Positions 9,906 to 18,487 are shown, numbered from the stretch's first letter. The stretch is 64,000 nucleotides of DNA from Pedobacter antarcticus (GCF_900112985.1 NZ_FONS01000001.1:679730-743729), one strand, 5' to 3'. The notes: generated by a model not told the origin, from the sequence alone. Numbers and translations: made by a program.

Positions 9906-11111
9906 CTAGGAGTACTTCTTTTCATTCCGATGCACGATAAACTTGAACGATTTCTTCGATAAATTTTCATCCAAGTCCTCCTTGGCAGCTTCGTCAAGCA
10001 TCTTCAGCATAATTTTGTCTGCGGCATTACGTTTGGTCTTATCTACAATTTTAGCGTAGATCTCCGTATTTTTAAAAGCTTTATGACCTAACATTTTTGA
10101 AACGGTATAAATATCCGTTCCCAGTTCTAATTGCAATGTTGCGAACGTATGGCGAAAACTATGGAAAGTAATATTCTTACTGATACCTGCTGCTGCAAGC
10201 CAATGCCTAAAGAAAGTCTTCAACCTTGAATACCTTAATCCCTGAAATACAAAAGTATTCTCAGGATTTTGATTCCCCATAAAAAATACTGCTTGATCGG
10301 AGATAGGCATTACTTCTGCAGCTTCCGTTTTTTCCTGTGAAAACTGAAGTTCATATTTCCCGATCGTTCCACGTAATTCTGACCACTTCAGTGTTGCTAC
10401 ATCAGAAAATCTCAATCCGGTTAGTCCAGAGAAGAGCGCAGCCCTTCTCATCAAATCTGAGTCGGCAGGTGTTTCAGCTAAATGCTGAAACTCTTCGAGA
10501 GTAAGCCGTTCTCTATGTGTTTCCTTGGGTGTAACGGGCTTAACAATAGCATGTAGGTCCTGCGTAATTAAGCCCTTTTTGTAGGCAATTCTTAAAATAT
10601 GCCTCAGCTTCGCGTAATAGCTTACGGCCGTATTTCTTGAGATAGGCCTTCCAGTTCTACTAATACCAGGTCCACTAAGTAAATAATTTTTATAATCCTC
10701 ACATAAATAGTCATTGAGCTCAGGAAATTTTAAATCATGACCAGCAAAGGCTATAAAGTATCTTAACCCCATTCCCCAGTTATCTGAAAAAGATTGTTGC
10801 TTTTTGCGGGCTTCGATTTTAAAAAAGTCAATAAAGCTTGAATCTCTTAACGTATCTGAAATAAAACCAAACCTACGATTTTGTATATCCAATTGCCGTT
10901 GGGCACAAACTGCACGAGCCAACATCATAGTTTCCTTATTATGTTGCCGCTCCCACTGGTCAGCAGGATCATCATAAACATATAATTTAAGGGTTTCAAA
11001 CCGATGTAACTTCTTACCAGAAGTTGGGTTTTTGATCGGTGGTGAATAATCCAGCACGATGCTTTTTCTGTTATTCACGATAGTTCTCATTCTCATTTTC
11101 ACTTTCGCCAT
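9906..11111 (-). CDS. Tyrosine recombinase/integrase (intact copy 2)
   Basis: A 401-aa phage-type integrase. The N-terminus (residues 1-90) is the arm-binding-like domain of Bacteroidota integrases, about 100-185 is the SAM-like core-binding domain, and about 200-360 the catalytic domain. The catalytic residues are all visible: Arg234 in GLTGLRFSD, His317 and Arg320 in HSFRHTFAT, His343 in LGHK and the nucleophile Tyr352 in NTEIYAKIV. It is preceded by the 188-aa zinc-finger/HTH gene with a 3-nt gap. Its upstream end abuts a sequence encoding the last six codons of an mnmE gene at 12002-12019, which suggests that the mnmE 3' end is its target. It is the intact counterpart of the broken copy at 1-1074. 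Confidence 0.95.
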   Translation of the reverse strand: MAKVKMRMRTIVNNRKSIVLDYSPPIKNPTSGKKLHRFETLKLYVYDDPADQWERQHNKETMMLARAVCAQRQLDIQNRRFGFISDTLRDSSFIDFFKIEARKKQQSFSDNWGMGLRYFIAFAGHDLKFPELNDYLCEDYKNYLLSGPGISRTGRPISRNTAVSYYAKLRHILRIAYKKGLITQDLHAIVKPVTPKETHRERLTLEEFQHLAETPADSDLMRRAALFSGLTGLRFSDVATLKWSELRGTIGKYELQFSQEKTEAAEVMPISDQAVFFMGNQNPENTFVFQGLRYSRLKTFFRHWLAAAGISKNITFHSFRHTFATLQLELGTDIYTVSKMLGHKAFKNTEIYAKIVDKTKRNAADKIMLKMLDEAAKEDLDENLSKKSFKFIVHRNEKKYS

Positions 11112-11114
11112 AAC

Positions 11115-11681
11115 TTAATTGTTTTGGTTTGAAAATTTATTTAGATCAGACTTCAAAACATAACTATACTTACCTTCACGGTATTTAGGGATATTATTAC
11201 GCTTCAGCAGATCCCACAACGCTTTCTCAGAAAAATTAAGCGCCTCTTGAGCCTCCGACATGGAATAGCAGAACTTCGGATGTGGATTCTTTTTACGTGC
11301 CCGCAGCACAGGCACCTGAAATTCCGGGAGTACAAGCATCTGATCAAGATCAACTCGTTTAATCAGTGTTTTTCGAGGTGTGAACCTAATGGCTTTTATT
11401 CTACCACTTTGAATGATATTGTAAATGCTTCTGACTGAAGTATTCAATAATCTGGCAGCCTCCTTAACCGTTAGAAATTCTGCCACTACTATACTCTTAG
11501 TGGTCGCGGCTATAGTCTCTAAAACTTGCTTTTCAGAGGCCTCTATTTTCAATTCTCTGGCCTTTCGTTTTCCGTATCTGCTATTACACATATGGCTGCA
11601 AAATCTAGTCACGGTAGTCTTTGCCATGAAAGCATTTCCACAGAATTCACAAATCCTTTTTACCTTAATGTTCGAACTCAT
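11115..11681 (-). CDS. Zinc-finger/HTH DNA-binding protein, excisionase-like (copy 2)
   Basis: A 188-aa protein with a CxxC...CxxxC zinc-binding pattern at residues about 11-35, an excisionase-type HTH at about 69-117 ([22 protein letters not shown]) and a second HTH-like region at about 138-183. It is the first gene of a two-gene operon with the integrase. A dual zinc-finger plus HTH protein encoded directly ahead of the integrase fits a regulator or directionality factor for excision; no direct evidence shows which. About ten substitutions separate it from copy 1. Confidence 0.78.
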   Translation of the reverse strand: MSSNIKVKRICEFCGNAFMAKTTVTRFCSHMCNSRYGKRKARELKIEASEKQVLETIAATTKSIVVAEFLTVKEAARLLNTSVRSIYNIIQSGRIKAIRFTPRKTLIKRVDLDQMLVLPEFQVPVLRARKKNPHPKFCYSMSEAQEALNFSEKALWDLLKRNNIPKYREGKYSYVLKSDLNKFSNQNN

Positions 11682-11762
11682 CCTTTGTTGCTTTAAGTCT
11701 AAAGCACTGGCGCTTTTTGATCAAATTCTACCGAAAAACACCTGTAGTTATCTCGCCAATTT

Positions 11763-11813
11763 AAGTGTCATTAAGCGTCGATAAGTGTTATTTAGTGTCA
11801 TTAGATGTCGTTA
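11763..11813. promoter_or_regulatory. Putative arm-type integrase binding repeats
   Basis: Four related boxes lie in a row: aagtgtcatta (11763-11773), aagtgttattt (11783-11793), tagtgtcatta (11793-11803) and gatgtcgtta (11804-11813). Copy 1 of the module has one box fewer. They lie about 190 bp from the presumed core site at 12000-12019, between it and the integrase operon. They are probably arm sites or an operator for the operon; the assignment is inferred from position and repetition. Confidence 0.45.
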
Positions 11814-11999
11814 GTCGCCATAATCTACCAGATGATTTTCACACCTGATTTTTAGGAGAAAAAAGCTACAAATGCGCTACAAAAGTCAGAAAAACAAAAG
11901 AATAAATCCAAAAACATGGACAAAAGAAATTCACATAACTTATTAACAATAAGCTATTTACTTGTCAGTATTTATCGTAATTATGCAGTATTTATCATC

Positions 12000-12019
12000 G
12001 ATTATTTGCCAATACAAAA
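12000..12019 (-). other. Putative attachment site: second mnmE 3' tail
   Basis: On the minus strand 12019-12002 reads TTT TGT ATT GGC AAA TAA, which encodes Phe-Cys-Ile-Gly-Lys-stop, the exact C-terminus of MnmE. The real mnmE tail at 28835-28818 is TTT TGT ATT GGA AAG TAG. The two match at 15 of 18 positions, including an uninterrupted 11-bp identity (ccaatacaaaa). No other part of mnmE is present here. Integration at the 3' end of mnmE/trmE is known for other elements such as SGI1, so this is best read as an att site made by such an event. Confidence 0.75.
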
Positions 12020-12178
12020 AGTGAAGTGCAATATCAATCAGCATGTTACAATAAATATACTGAAAACTATGCCTTTAATTAAACCAAAATACCTTAAGAA
12101 AGGTAATTAAAAGCCAATATGATCCGTTTAATAATGTTAAATACTTTACTAAACAGATCATTAACTACATTTATTAAA

Positions 12179-12925
12179 TTATTCGACAGCTGCTATTTCT
12201 TCAACGTTAGATCGTTTATATGATGCATCTCTAATATAGTCATCAATAGATATAATGAACTTTTCCAAATGTTCAACTATATATTGTCTAAACTCATCCA
12301 AGCGACCGAACGGATAGTCTTGGCCTATTTCTGCAAAAGTTTTTTCGCCGTGTGCCAGCCAATTACGTTTTTGCTGCACCTCTTTAAATGCTTCTCCATG
12401 AATATCTTTTCGATAGCCATCTTTCAGTTTATCAATATTTACACCTAAAGACTTGGCTGTTTCTTGAATCTTAAATGCATCTAACGATCCACCATATTTG
12501 ATGTAATAAGATGCTAGCACCAATGACTCGTTAAATATTAAATTCGAAAGCTTGATAAAATTATTAATCACGGCATCTTTTTTCATTTTCTCATCGTGCT
12601 TATAAACATTATCAAGCCAATACTTTTTCACATCATCTATCACATCGAAATATTTAAGTTTAGGATTATGTCTATCCGAATTAATTGAGTCGAATATGGT
12701 TATCACGGAGTTAAATACAGTTGATTCTACTAAGTTATATAATAGTAAAAAAGTGCTAGCTCTAAATATATTAATTTTTTGAGAATCAAATATAATATCA
12801 ATGTTAGTGTCACTTACAGCATCAAAAGCTGTCAATTTTGGCTTATCTAATTCAATCACCTTTAAAATTTCGAAGTAAAGGTTAATCTCAGTTATTCTTC
12901 TATCAAACTCTTCCCGAATCACCAT
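12179..12925 (-). CDS. HEPN-domain protein of the MAE_28990/MAE_18760 type
   Basis: A 248-aa, helical protein. The HEPN ribonuclease motif Rx4-6H is visible as R187-N-W-L-A-H192, near the end of the helical bundle as in the family. The N-terminal ASTFLLLYNLVESTV is also characteristic of the MAE_28990-like HEPN group, which is repeatedly found beside DUF262 genes. HEPN proteins of conflict systems usually cleave RNA. The start codon overlaps the end of the DUF262 gene by 23 nt, so the two are translationally coupled in a methyltransferase-DUF262-HEPN operon. It is probably the effector of that operon; this is inference. Confidence 0.78.
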   Translation of the reverse strand: MVIREEFDRRITEINLYFEILKVIELDKPKLTAFDAVSDTNIDIIFDSQKINIFRASTFLLLYNLVESTVFNSVITIFDSINSDRHNPKLKYFDVIDDVKKYWLDNVYKHDEKMKKDAVINNFIKLSNLIFNESLVLASYYIKYGGSLDAFKIQETAKSLGVNIDKLKDGYRKDIHGEAFKEVQQKRNWLAHGEKTFAEIGQDYPFGRLDEFRQYIVEHLEKFIISIDDYIRDASYKRSNVEEIAAVE

Positions 12926-14045
12926 AATCTAATTCATTTATATTAATGGATGACAACAAACAGTTTTTCACGAACTCTATTCTTGCAACCAGTTTACTCT
13001 TATTGTTAGAAGATCCAGAGGTGACTAAATTTTTATACTCTGCCGAAGTAAGCCATCGTAGATCTGGGTTTGTTAAATTTGGGTTTTCTTTCAACGCAAG
13101 GTTGACCCCTACTGATATTGATTCAAATCTGACTTTAGGTATGGACTTTGAAGACGGTGTTCTTTTAAAACCGGAAGGGAAGTACTCTGAAACAAATTGC
13201 AGTGCTCTTTTTAACTCATCCTCCTTTTGTTGTTTTTCAACATCACTAAAATCGTCGTTTTTATCTTTAATATAATCGTCTAAAAAACCTTTGACAGAAT
13301 GATCAAATTCATTATACCTTTCTGAATAAGCAAAGAATCTTGTTATTAATTCCTCCTTTTCACCACGTAATTTATCATCATTTCTAGCTGATGAAAACAA
13401 CGAGGTAAACTCGTCCAAGGTTACACAATACAGGATGAAATCATAAAATTTATTATTTAAATAACTTCCTTTTCTTATTTCTGCTGATGTTAGCTTTTGT
13501 CCTGTAGAATTTATTCGATTAAATATATCAGCTCTTACACCCTCATCAGTCTCTTCATCTAACATGTAAATCTTCAACGAAAGAGCATTAAACTTTCTCT
13601 GCCTTGAAATTTCAAGCTCAGAAAATCTATAACCATTTAGAGTATCTAAGACCTCTAAATTATTAAGAACCAATACCCCATCAACGAATTCCTTAATTGT
13701 CGATAGCCTTTGTACCCCGTCAATTAATTCCATATTTCCCTCATCGTCTAAAGTAAATGCGAAAAGTGGAGGCATTGGAACTTTCATGAAAATTGATTCA
13801 ATAAATTTCGCCTTCATTCCTTCATTCCAAACGAATTCTCTTTGATACTCAGGGACTATAATTATTGAATTACTTGATTCTGCGTTAATGAGAGTTCGAT
13901 ATTCTTGGCCTGCTGTTTTCTTAATAAACTTTTTAGTTAAAACCTCAATCGGCCATTCAACCAATCTGTAGTTATAATCTTTTTCCGTCTCCTTAATCTG
14001 TTCTTCTACTTCAAGATTTGCAACTTTTTCAACATTTGCACTCAT
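12903..14045 (-). CDS. DUF262 domain protein (ParB/GmrS-like NTPase or nuclease)
   Basis: A 380-aa protein. The DUF262 core is seen at about residues 35-190, with the family motifs EYQREFVW (66-73) and IDGVQRLSTIKEF (108-120, matching the DGQQR box). The family includes the N-terminal part of GmrSD, a type IV enzyme acting on modified DNA, and many phage-defence proteins. There is no DUF1524 HNH domain here, so nuclease activity would have to come from a partner such as the HEPN protein. The start overlaps the methyltransferase stop by 4 nt (ATGA). The C-terminal half is helical and unassigned. Confidence 0.85.
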   Translation of the reverse strand: MSANVEKVANLEVEEQIKETEKDYNYRLVEWPIEVLTKKFIKKTAGQEYRTLINAESSNSIIIVPEYQREFVWNEGMKAKFIESIFMKVPMPPLFAFTLDDEGNMELIDGVQRLSTIKEFVDGVLVLNNLEVLDTLNGYRFSELEISRQRKFNALSLKIYMLDEETDEGVRADIFNRINSTGQKLTSAEIRKGSYLNNKFYDFILYCVTLDEFTSLFSSARNDDKLRGEKEELITRFFAYSERYNEFDHSVKGFLDDYIKDKNDDFSDVEKQQKEDELKRALQFVSEYFPSGFKRTPSSKSIPKVRFESISVGVNLALKENPNLTNPDLRWLTSAEYKNLVTSGSSNNKSKLVARIEFVKNCLLSSININELDYGDSGRV

Positions 14046-15115
14046 ATATTTATAGAATTTAGGTGTTGTTTTATACTTTTTGCTATTACTTGTCCCAAAG
14101 CTACTGGAACTGCGTTTCCTAGCTGCCTGGCAACTGTTACTGTTGACAATTCTTTTGACGGATCAAAAAACTTATAATCAATAGGAAATGTTTGAAATAA
14201 GGCCGCTTCTCGGAGTGAAATAGCTCTGTCTTGCTCAGGATGACCAAATCGTCCATTACCATATCCTATACAATGAGTAGTAACAGTTGGGGCTGGTTCT
14301 TCCCATCTCATTCTTCCATATACACTTGCATAGGTTTTGCCGGAATCCTTCTTATGGCAATCTAACCATAAGTCTTTAGGCCAATTTTTCCACCCCCCTC
14401 CGTATGGTGTAGCCTTTATCCGTTTTTTATTTAAAGAGCTAAGTTTTCTCGAAAAATGAAGATGATCGTCTTTATAGTGTTCCCCATCATTAATAGCTGG
14501 AAGATGACCTATTATATCCTTTACTGTAACATAATTCTTCGAATCATGTGTCTTAGGAATCAACTTAATTTCACCCAATTTCGATGCAAGCAGAACCAGT
14601 CTTTTTCTATTTTGAGGTATACCATAGTCAGGGCAATTTACGACCTCAAAACTAATATAATAGCCTTGATCTTTTAAATCATTAATAAAATCTTCAAATA
14701 CCGGAGCTTTTTTAAAATTAATTAATTGGGCCACATTTTCCATTGAGACAATCTCGGGTTGTGTTTCCTTTATTAATCTAGAAAACTGATATAAAAGCCC
14801 CCATTTAGCATTGTAATCTTCTTTATTCTTGAAAGAATAAGAGGAAAAGGGTTGACATGGAGCACACCCTACCAAGATCTTAATCTTAGCCTTTTTATAA
14901 TGCTTCATTAAATCTTCACCAGTAAGTTCAGAAACGTCAGTAGAGTGAAATTTAGCTTGATTATTAGCTTCAAATGCATACCTACATGTTTCATCAATAT
15001 CATACCCTGCGGTAACACTGAAATTTTCCTTTTTAAACCCATGTGACAACCCCCCAATTCCACAAAAAAGGTCTATAACACTACAATCAAGTTGATCCTT
15101 TATTTCTTTATCCAC
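14042..15115 (-). CDS. DNA (cytosine-5) methyltransferase
   Basis: A 357-aa C5 methyltransferase with all main motifs: I (DLFCGIGG, 15-22), IV with the catalytic Cys87 (CAPCQPFSS), VI (ENV, 126-128), VIII (QNRKR, 168-172) and X (RQLGNAVPVALGQVIAKSI) at the C-terminus. It methylates cytosine C5 in a specific DNA sequence that cannot be read from the protein. It is the first gene of a three-gene operon with DUF262 and HEPN genes, joined by a 4-nt overlap. No conventional restriction endonuclease is adjacent, so DUF262 plus HEPN may take that place, or the methyltransferase may protect against them. Confidence 0.95.
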   Translation of the reverse strand: MDKEIKDQLDCSVIDLFCGIGGLSHGFKKENFSVTAGYDIDETCRYAFEANNQAKFHSTDVSELTGEDLMKHYKKAKIKILVGCAPCQPFSSYSFKNKEDYNAKWGLLYQFSRLIKETQPEIVSMENVAQLINFKKAPVFEDFINDLKDQGYYISFEVVNCPDYGIPQNRKRLVLLASKLGEIKLIPKTHDSKNYVTVKDIIGHLPAINDGEHYKDDHLHFSRKLSSLNKKRIKATPYGGGWKNWPKDLWLDCHKKDSGKTYASVYGRMRWEEPAPTVTTHCIGYGNGRFGHPEQDRAISLREAALFQTFPIDYKFFDPSKELSTVTVARQLGNAVPVALGQVIAKSIKQHLNSINI

Positions 15116-15379
15116 AGCTAAAAATAGTCATATTAATCTTTTGCAAAAGTACTGATTTTTAATTTTATTGTAGATTTAATTAATTATATCAGCCGGCAAA
15201 CATATCCTTTATAAAACAGCAAGTGACATAGGTTTTCCAACCATATGATGATGCAAGAAGTTAAATAATAAATCCCAGACAGCTTTACCATTCATCCTCC
15301 TAAACAAGGAAACTATTTGAAATTTAAATTCCAATAAATTATACCAATTGCTTAAGTTTATAAGACCTTAAAAATACGC
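15116..15379. promoter_or_regulatory. Divergent promoter region between methyltransferase and FtsK-like genes
   Basis: 264 bp of A+T-rich DNA between two divergently transcribed genes must hold both promoters. I see no strong inverted repeat and no small gene. No confident -7 box was picked out. Confidence 0.4.
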
Positions 15380-16597
15380 ATGGAGGAACAGAACATACAG
15401 TCAAACATATCTGATTCAGTTTACAATTCGGTAGAGAATCTTTCAGACTACGAGTACCCAGAAGTTTCACTTGTATCTGAAACATTCAGAGCTGCCTTAA
15501 TCAACTCTATAAACAAAAGGCAAAATTGTCAGTTCCCACTTGTCTTGGGCTGTGATTCTGAAATACGGATTGAAGATATTTTCAACCGACCTAACGTATT
15601 AATAGCAGGAATAACAGGAAGTGGAAAAACGCAATTTATTTACACTCAAATAGCTTTTTGGCTTTTTCACAAACACCCATCTCAACTCAAACTTATACTA
15701 TGTGGTAGCAAGAGCATAGATTATACATCTTTCAATACATTAGACCGCCACTTTATGGCAGCGCCATATACGGGCACAGGCATTATACATGCCTCAGAAT
15801 TTCATCATACAATAATTTCACTAATTAACGAAGTGGAGGAGCGTATTCGTCTTTTTACATTGGCTGGAGTAAAAACGATTAATCAGTACAACTCACTTTT
15901 TATAGAACAAAAACTTGACCCCAAGCAGAGACATCATTTTTTACCAGATATTACTGTCATCATAGACGATATTTCTACTTTTATATTTTCAGAAAGTAAT
16001 ACAGCTCTATTAATTGCACTCACTCAAATGAATATTCATACAGGGATTTATATCATTGCTGCCACTAGCCAGATAAATATCCCGGCATTCTCAACTCAAC
16101 TACGAAGCAATTTTGTTTTAAGAGTCGCTTTTAAGCTTATGTCACAACGTGATTCCAGGAAGATACTGGATTCTCCGGGAGCAGAACGACTTAATGATCC
16201 AGGGGAATTAATTTACGACTTTAGCGGACAACTTATAAAAACCAATGTCCCATTGATTGAATATTCAGAACTTCAAAAATTAATTGTTAGAATTGCAGAA
16301 CAAAAGGGTTATTCAGAATCTTATAAACTATATAACCCCAATCCAAAAGCGAAGATCAAATTAGAGAGGTTAGATTCTATGATAAAAGAAGCAGCGCGAT
16401 TAATCGTAATACAACAACAAGGTTCTACATCTCTAATCCAACGCAAATTAAAGTTGGGATATAATAGAGCAGGAAGAATTATAGACCAACTTGAAGAGAT
16501 CGGGGTGATTGGTCCATTTGAAGGCTCTCATGCAAGGGAAGTTAATATTCCAGATTTATCTGCGCTAGAATGTTTTTTTGAAAATCTAGAAGAATAG
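15380..16597 (+). CDS. FtsK/SpoIIIE-like DNA translocase with C-terminal winged helix
   Basis: A 405-aa protein aligned by eye to the motor and gamma domains of Bacteroidota FtsK. Walker A is GITGSGKT (77-84) and the segment HKHPSQLKLILCGSKSIDYTSFN matches the FtsK beta domain. Walker B reads ITVIIDDIS (about 191-199), with Asp in place of the usual catalytic Glu. The C-terminus (about 335-400, QGSTSLIQRKLKLGYNRAGRIIDQLEEIGVIG) is a gamma-type winged helix, the domain that reads polar DNA motifs. The four N-terminal membrane segments and linker of cellular FtsK are absent. It is not in an obvious operon, being divergent from the methyltransferase. It may serve DNA transfer, segregation or defence; the role is open. 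Confidence 0.85.
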   Translation: MEEQNIQSNISDSVYNSVENLSDYEYPEVSLVSETFRAALINSINKRQNCQFPLVLGCDSEIRIEDIFNRPNVLIAGITGSGKTQFIYTQIAFWLFHKHPSQLKLILCGSKSIDYTSFNTLDRHFMAAPYTGTGIIHASEFHHTIISLINEVEERIRLFTLAGVKTINQYNSLFIEQKLDPKQRHHFLPDITVIIDDISTFIFSESNTALLIALTQMNIHTGIYIIAATSQINIPAFSTQLRSNFVLRVAFKLMSQRDSRKILDSPGAERLNDPGELIYDFSGQLIKTNVPLIEYSELQKLIVRIAEQKGYSESYKLYNPNPKAKIKLERLDSMIKEAARLIVIQQQGSTSLIQRKLKLGYNRAGRIIDQLEEIGVIGPFEGSHAREVNIPDLSALECFFENLEE

Positions 16598-16934
16598 GGA
16601 AAATCAGGCTAAAATTTCAAACCTCAGATCAGATCATCATACAACAGATGCGCGAAACATCTGATTCTCCGCAGACCTTTATCATAAGAGATTATCTTCA
16701 AAAAGATGGTGCCAATTTGCCAATTCTTTTTCCAATTCCACAAATCTAAAGTTTGAACAGAAAATCAGCAAGTGGAAAGAGATCCTTATTTTAACATGGC
16801 CGGTCTCAGTCAGCGTAAAGCCATTGCAACCACCTAGACATTCATCTGGACACAATAGTGATAACATAAATTATTGTAAAAAATCCTTTGATTTAACGTA
16901 TTTATCAATTCGAAACCATAGCGAATTCATTAAA
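16598..16934. other. Intergenic region between convergent genes, with a short coding-like frame
   Basis: After the FtsK-like stop, one plus-strand frame (about 16605-16749) reads RLKFQTSDQ...QQMRETSDSPQTF...DYLQKDGANLPILFPIPQI then stop. It has no good start codon except an internal ATG at about 16648, which would give 33 aa. It may be a tiny gene or the remnant of one. A small hairpin (cagatg/catctg around 16645-16665) lies within it. The minus-strand frame at 16682-16867 is probably its shadow. Confidence 0.35.
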
Positions 16935-18056
16935 TTAAAATATTGGCGTATATAGACTTTTGATAAATTCGTCTGGGATTTCCCCGCAATTATCAGTAGC
17001 TATAGCGAACTTGTTTTCTAACCACTGTGCGCCTAAATCGCTCAATTGAACATCAGCTTGTTGACGAAGTGAATCCCTAACATTGATCTTTGTCTCTCCT
17101 TGTTCATGTCTCATTTTTGTTCGGTGAAATGATTCGTAACTTAAAGACTCAATCAGATCGCTCATTTTTGGACATTCGGCCATCGTTGCATCAATAAATT
17201 TCGAGTCTTTAATCCTAATATAAACACCATAATCTTCCTTCCAAGGAACATACTTAATATCTTCAGTCGTCGCAACATCTCTTTTATCCAGATGTTTAAT
17301 AGCTATTGCCTTACCAAATATAGCATACTCCCCATTTGGAAGCATCATTGCTAGATATACAATATCGCCATCACTATATCTTCGCGGTCTACCTTTCTTT
17401 CCTGAAAAAGTTATTGCAAAATGACAGTGACTACCTTCTACCATATCACGGATTCGAAAATTTTGATCCGCTCTTGATTTAGACTGTCCGAAAAACTTCA
17501 CAAAATACTTTCTATTTGAATTATTACCTTTTAAAGGTGACATGCCATAATCTTTTAGATCATGTGGAAGTGATTTCAATGGAGTCGCAGTCGCAAGTTC
17601 AGCTTCCCACATATTAACTGTCTCAACAACCAAACATTTTGGATCAATATTGAAGAGTTCTTCAAAATAACTTTCAGATTTAAGAATCATCTGAGCATCA
17701 AGGATTTTTACACCAAGTTCATAATTACCAAAGAATCCACCTCCCGTAAAATTTGCAGATGATATAATTGCACACCTATTATCAAATAAGTAAAGCTTAC
17801 TATGAAGCTGTTTTATACCTTTGACTTTAAATCCCTTCTCTACCAACTTCCTTAAGGCTGACAAGCTTGAAACTTTAGAACGAAAATCATTCATATTATA
17901 CCTAGTGATAATTTTCACCTCAGATTTGCCATAAAGCCTGATCAAATGGTCCACCATTACATCAGTTATAAAGGGTGAGATTATACGAACATTGTCCGCA
18001 CCCTTCACCTGCTCCTTAAAATGAGAAAGCCAATCATTGTTTATAATTGAAAACAT
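16935..18056 (-). CDS. Phospholipase D-like nuclease domain protein
   Basis: A 373-aa protein. The N-terminal half (about 1-125) has one PLD-type catalytic motif HxKx4D at H85-S-K87...D92 (LHSKLYLFD), followed by SSANFT (99-104) and a conserved Glu in NYELGVK. This is the arrangement of single-motif PLD nucleases that dimerise, such as the NgoFVII and Nuc type. The C-terminal half (about 160-373) is a separate domain (DGDIVYLAMMLPNGEYAIFGKAIAI), perhaps a nucleic-acid or base-recognition fold; I do not recognise it. The 110-aa gene upstream on the same strand may be a partner. A defence or restriction role is inferred from its neighbours. Confidence 0.75.
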   Translation of the reverse strand: MFSIINNDWLSHFKEQVKGADNVRIISPFITDVMVDHLIRLYGKSEVKIITRYNMNDFRSKVSSLSALRKLVEKGFKVKGIKQLHSKLYLFDNRCAIISSANFTGGGFFGNYELGVKILDAQMILKSESYFEELFNIDPKCLVVETVNMWEAELATATPLKSLPHDLKDYGMSPLKGNNSNRKYFVKFFGQSKSRADQNFRIRDMVEGSHCHFAITFSGKKGRPRRYSDGDIVYLAMMLPNGEYAIFGKAIAIKHLDKRDVATTEDIKYVPWKEDYGVYIRIKDSKFIDATMAECPKMSDLIESLSYESFHRTKMRHEQGETKINVRDSLRQQADVQLSDLGAQWLENKFAIATDNCGEIPDEFIKSLYTPIF

Positions 18057-18154
18057 TAGTTAGATTAATTTCTTTAAAAAAAAATGTTGTTTTTATACGA
18101 TGTTGAAAAATGTTGTAATATTTGTCAACATTAGAAGCAATTATCCAAGCACAG

Positions 18155-18487
18155 TTATATTTCATAGATATACATCATCTTTTTCACCGTTGATTTCTCG
18201 TCCAATACTAAGCAATAATTTTCACCACCTTTTGTACGTGATATGTGAAATGGCGCAACATCCTTTAGAGATCTTTCATATGCAATTTTAAGCTTTTCTA
18301 TGTGCGTGTCTTCATCAACCTTCCATCTGCGACCAAGGTAAGAGAAATGACCAAACACCTTTCTACTACTCCCCGTCGTTCCTCCGTCAAGCCTTATATA
18401 TTTGGGCTCTTTATTCAAAAGAGGCTCAACTTCCTGAATATAAAATTGTTGAAAGTCTTTCAAATCACTTGATTTTTGTCTGGCCAT
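18155..18487 (-). CDS. Hypothetical small basic protein next to the PLD nuclease
   Basis: About 110 aa from the ATG at 18487; an in-frame TTG three codons upstream is less likely. I do not recognise the family. It is soluble, with mixed charge, and contains KYIRLDGGTTGSSRKVFGHFSYLGRRWKV, which could form beta strands. It ends 98 bp before the PLD nuclease start on the same strand, so it may be its operon partner, for example a specificity or immunity protein. The spacer between them contains several ATGTTG/CAACAT copies. Confidence 0.5.
   Translation of the reverse strand: MARQKSSDLKDFQQFYIQEVEPLLNKEPKYIRLDGGTTGSSRKVFGHFSYLGRRWKVDEDTHIEKLKIAYERSLKDVAPFHISRTKGGENYCLVLDEKSTVKKMMYIYEI

Larger units (their letters stand above)
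9968..12010 (-). repeat. Direct repeat copy 2: intact integrase module
   Basis: Same content and orientation as 1-1963, and 80 nt longer. It contains most of the integrase, the zinc-finger/HTH gene and about 320 nt of upstream DNA with short direct repeats. The homology with copy 1 stops sharply after gattatttgcc (12000-12010). Recombination between the copies would delete the roughly 10 kb between them. Confidence 0.9.

Noticed and set aside
11916..12110. 64-aa plus-strand open frame across the repeat boundary
   Set aside because: It crosses the junction between integrase module and mnmE tail; the matching region of copy 1 does not keep the same frame, so it is not a gene.
14042..15115. Conventional type II restriction-modification system
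   Set aside because: No classical restriction endonuclease gene lies next to the methyltransferase; the neighbours are DUF262 and HEPN proteins.
16682..16867. 61-aa minus-strand frame
   Set aside because: It is the antisense of a better-looking plus-strand coding stretch and has no recognisable domain.
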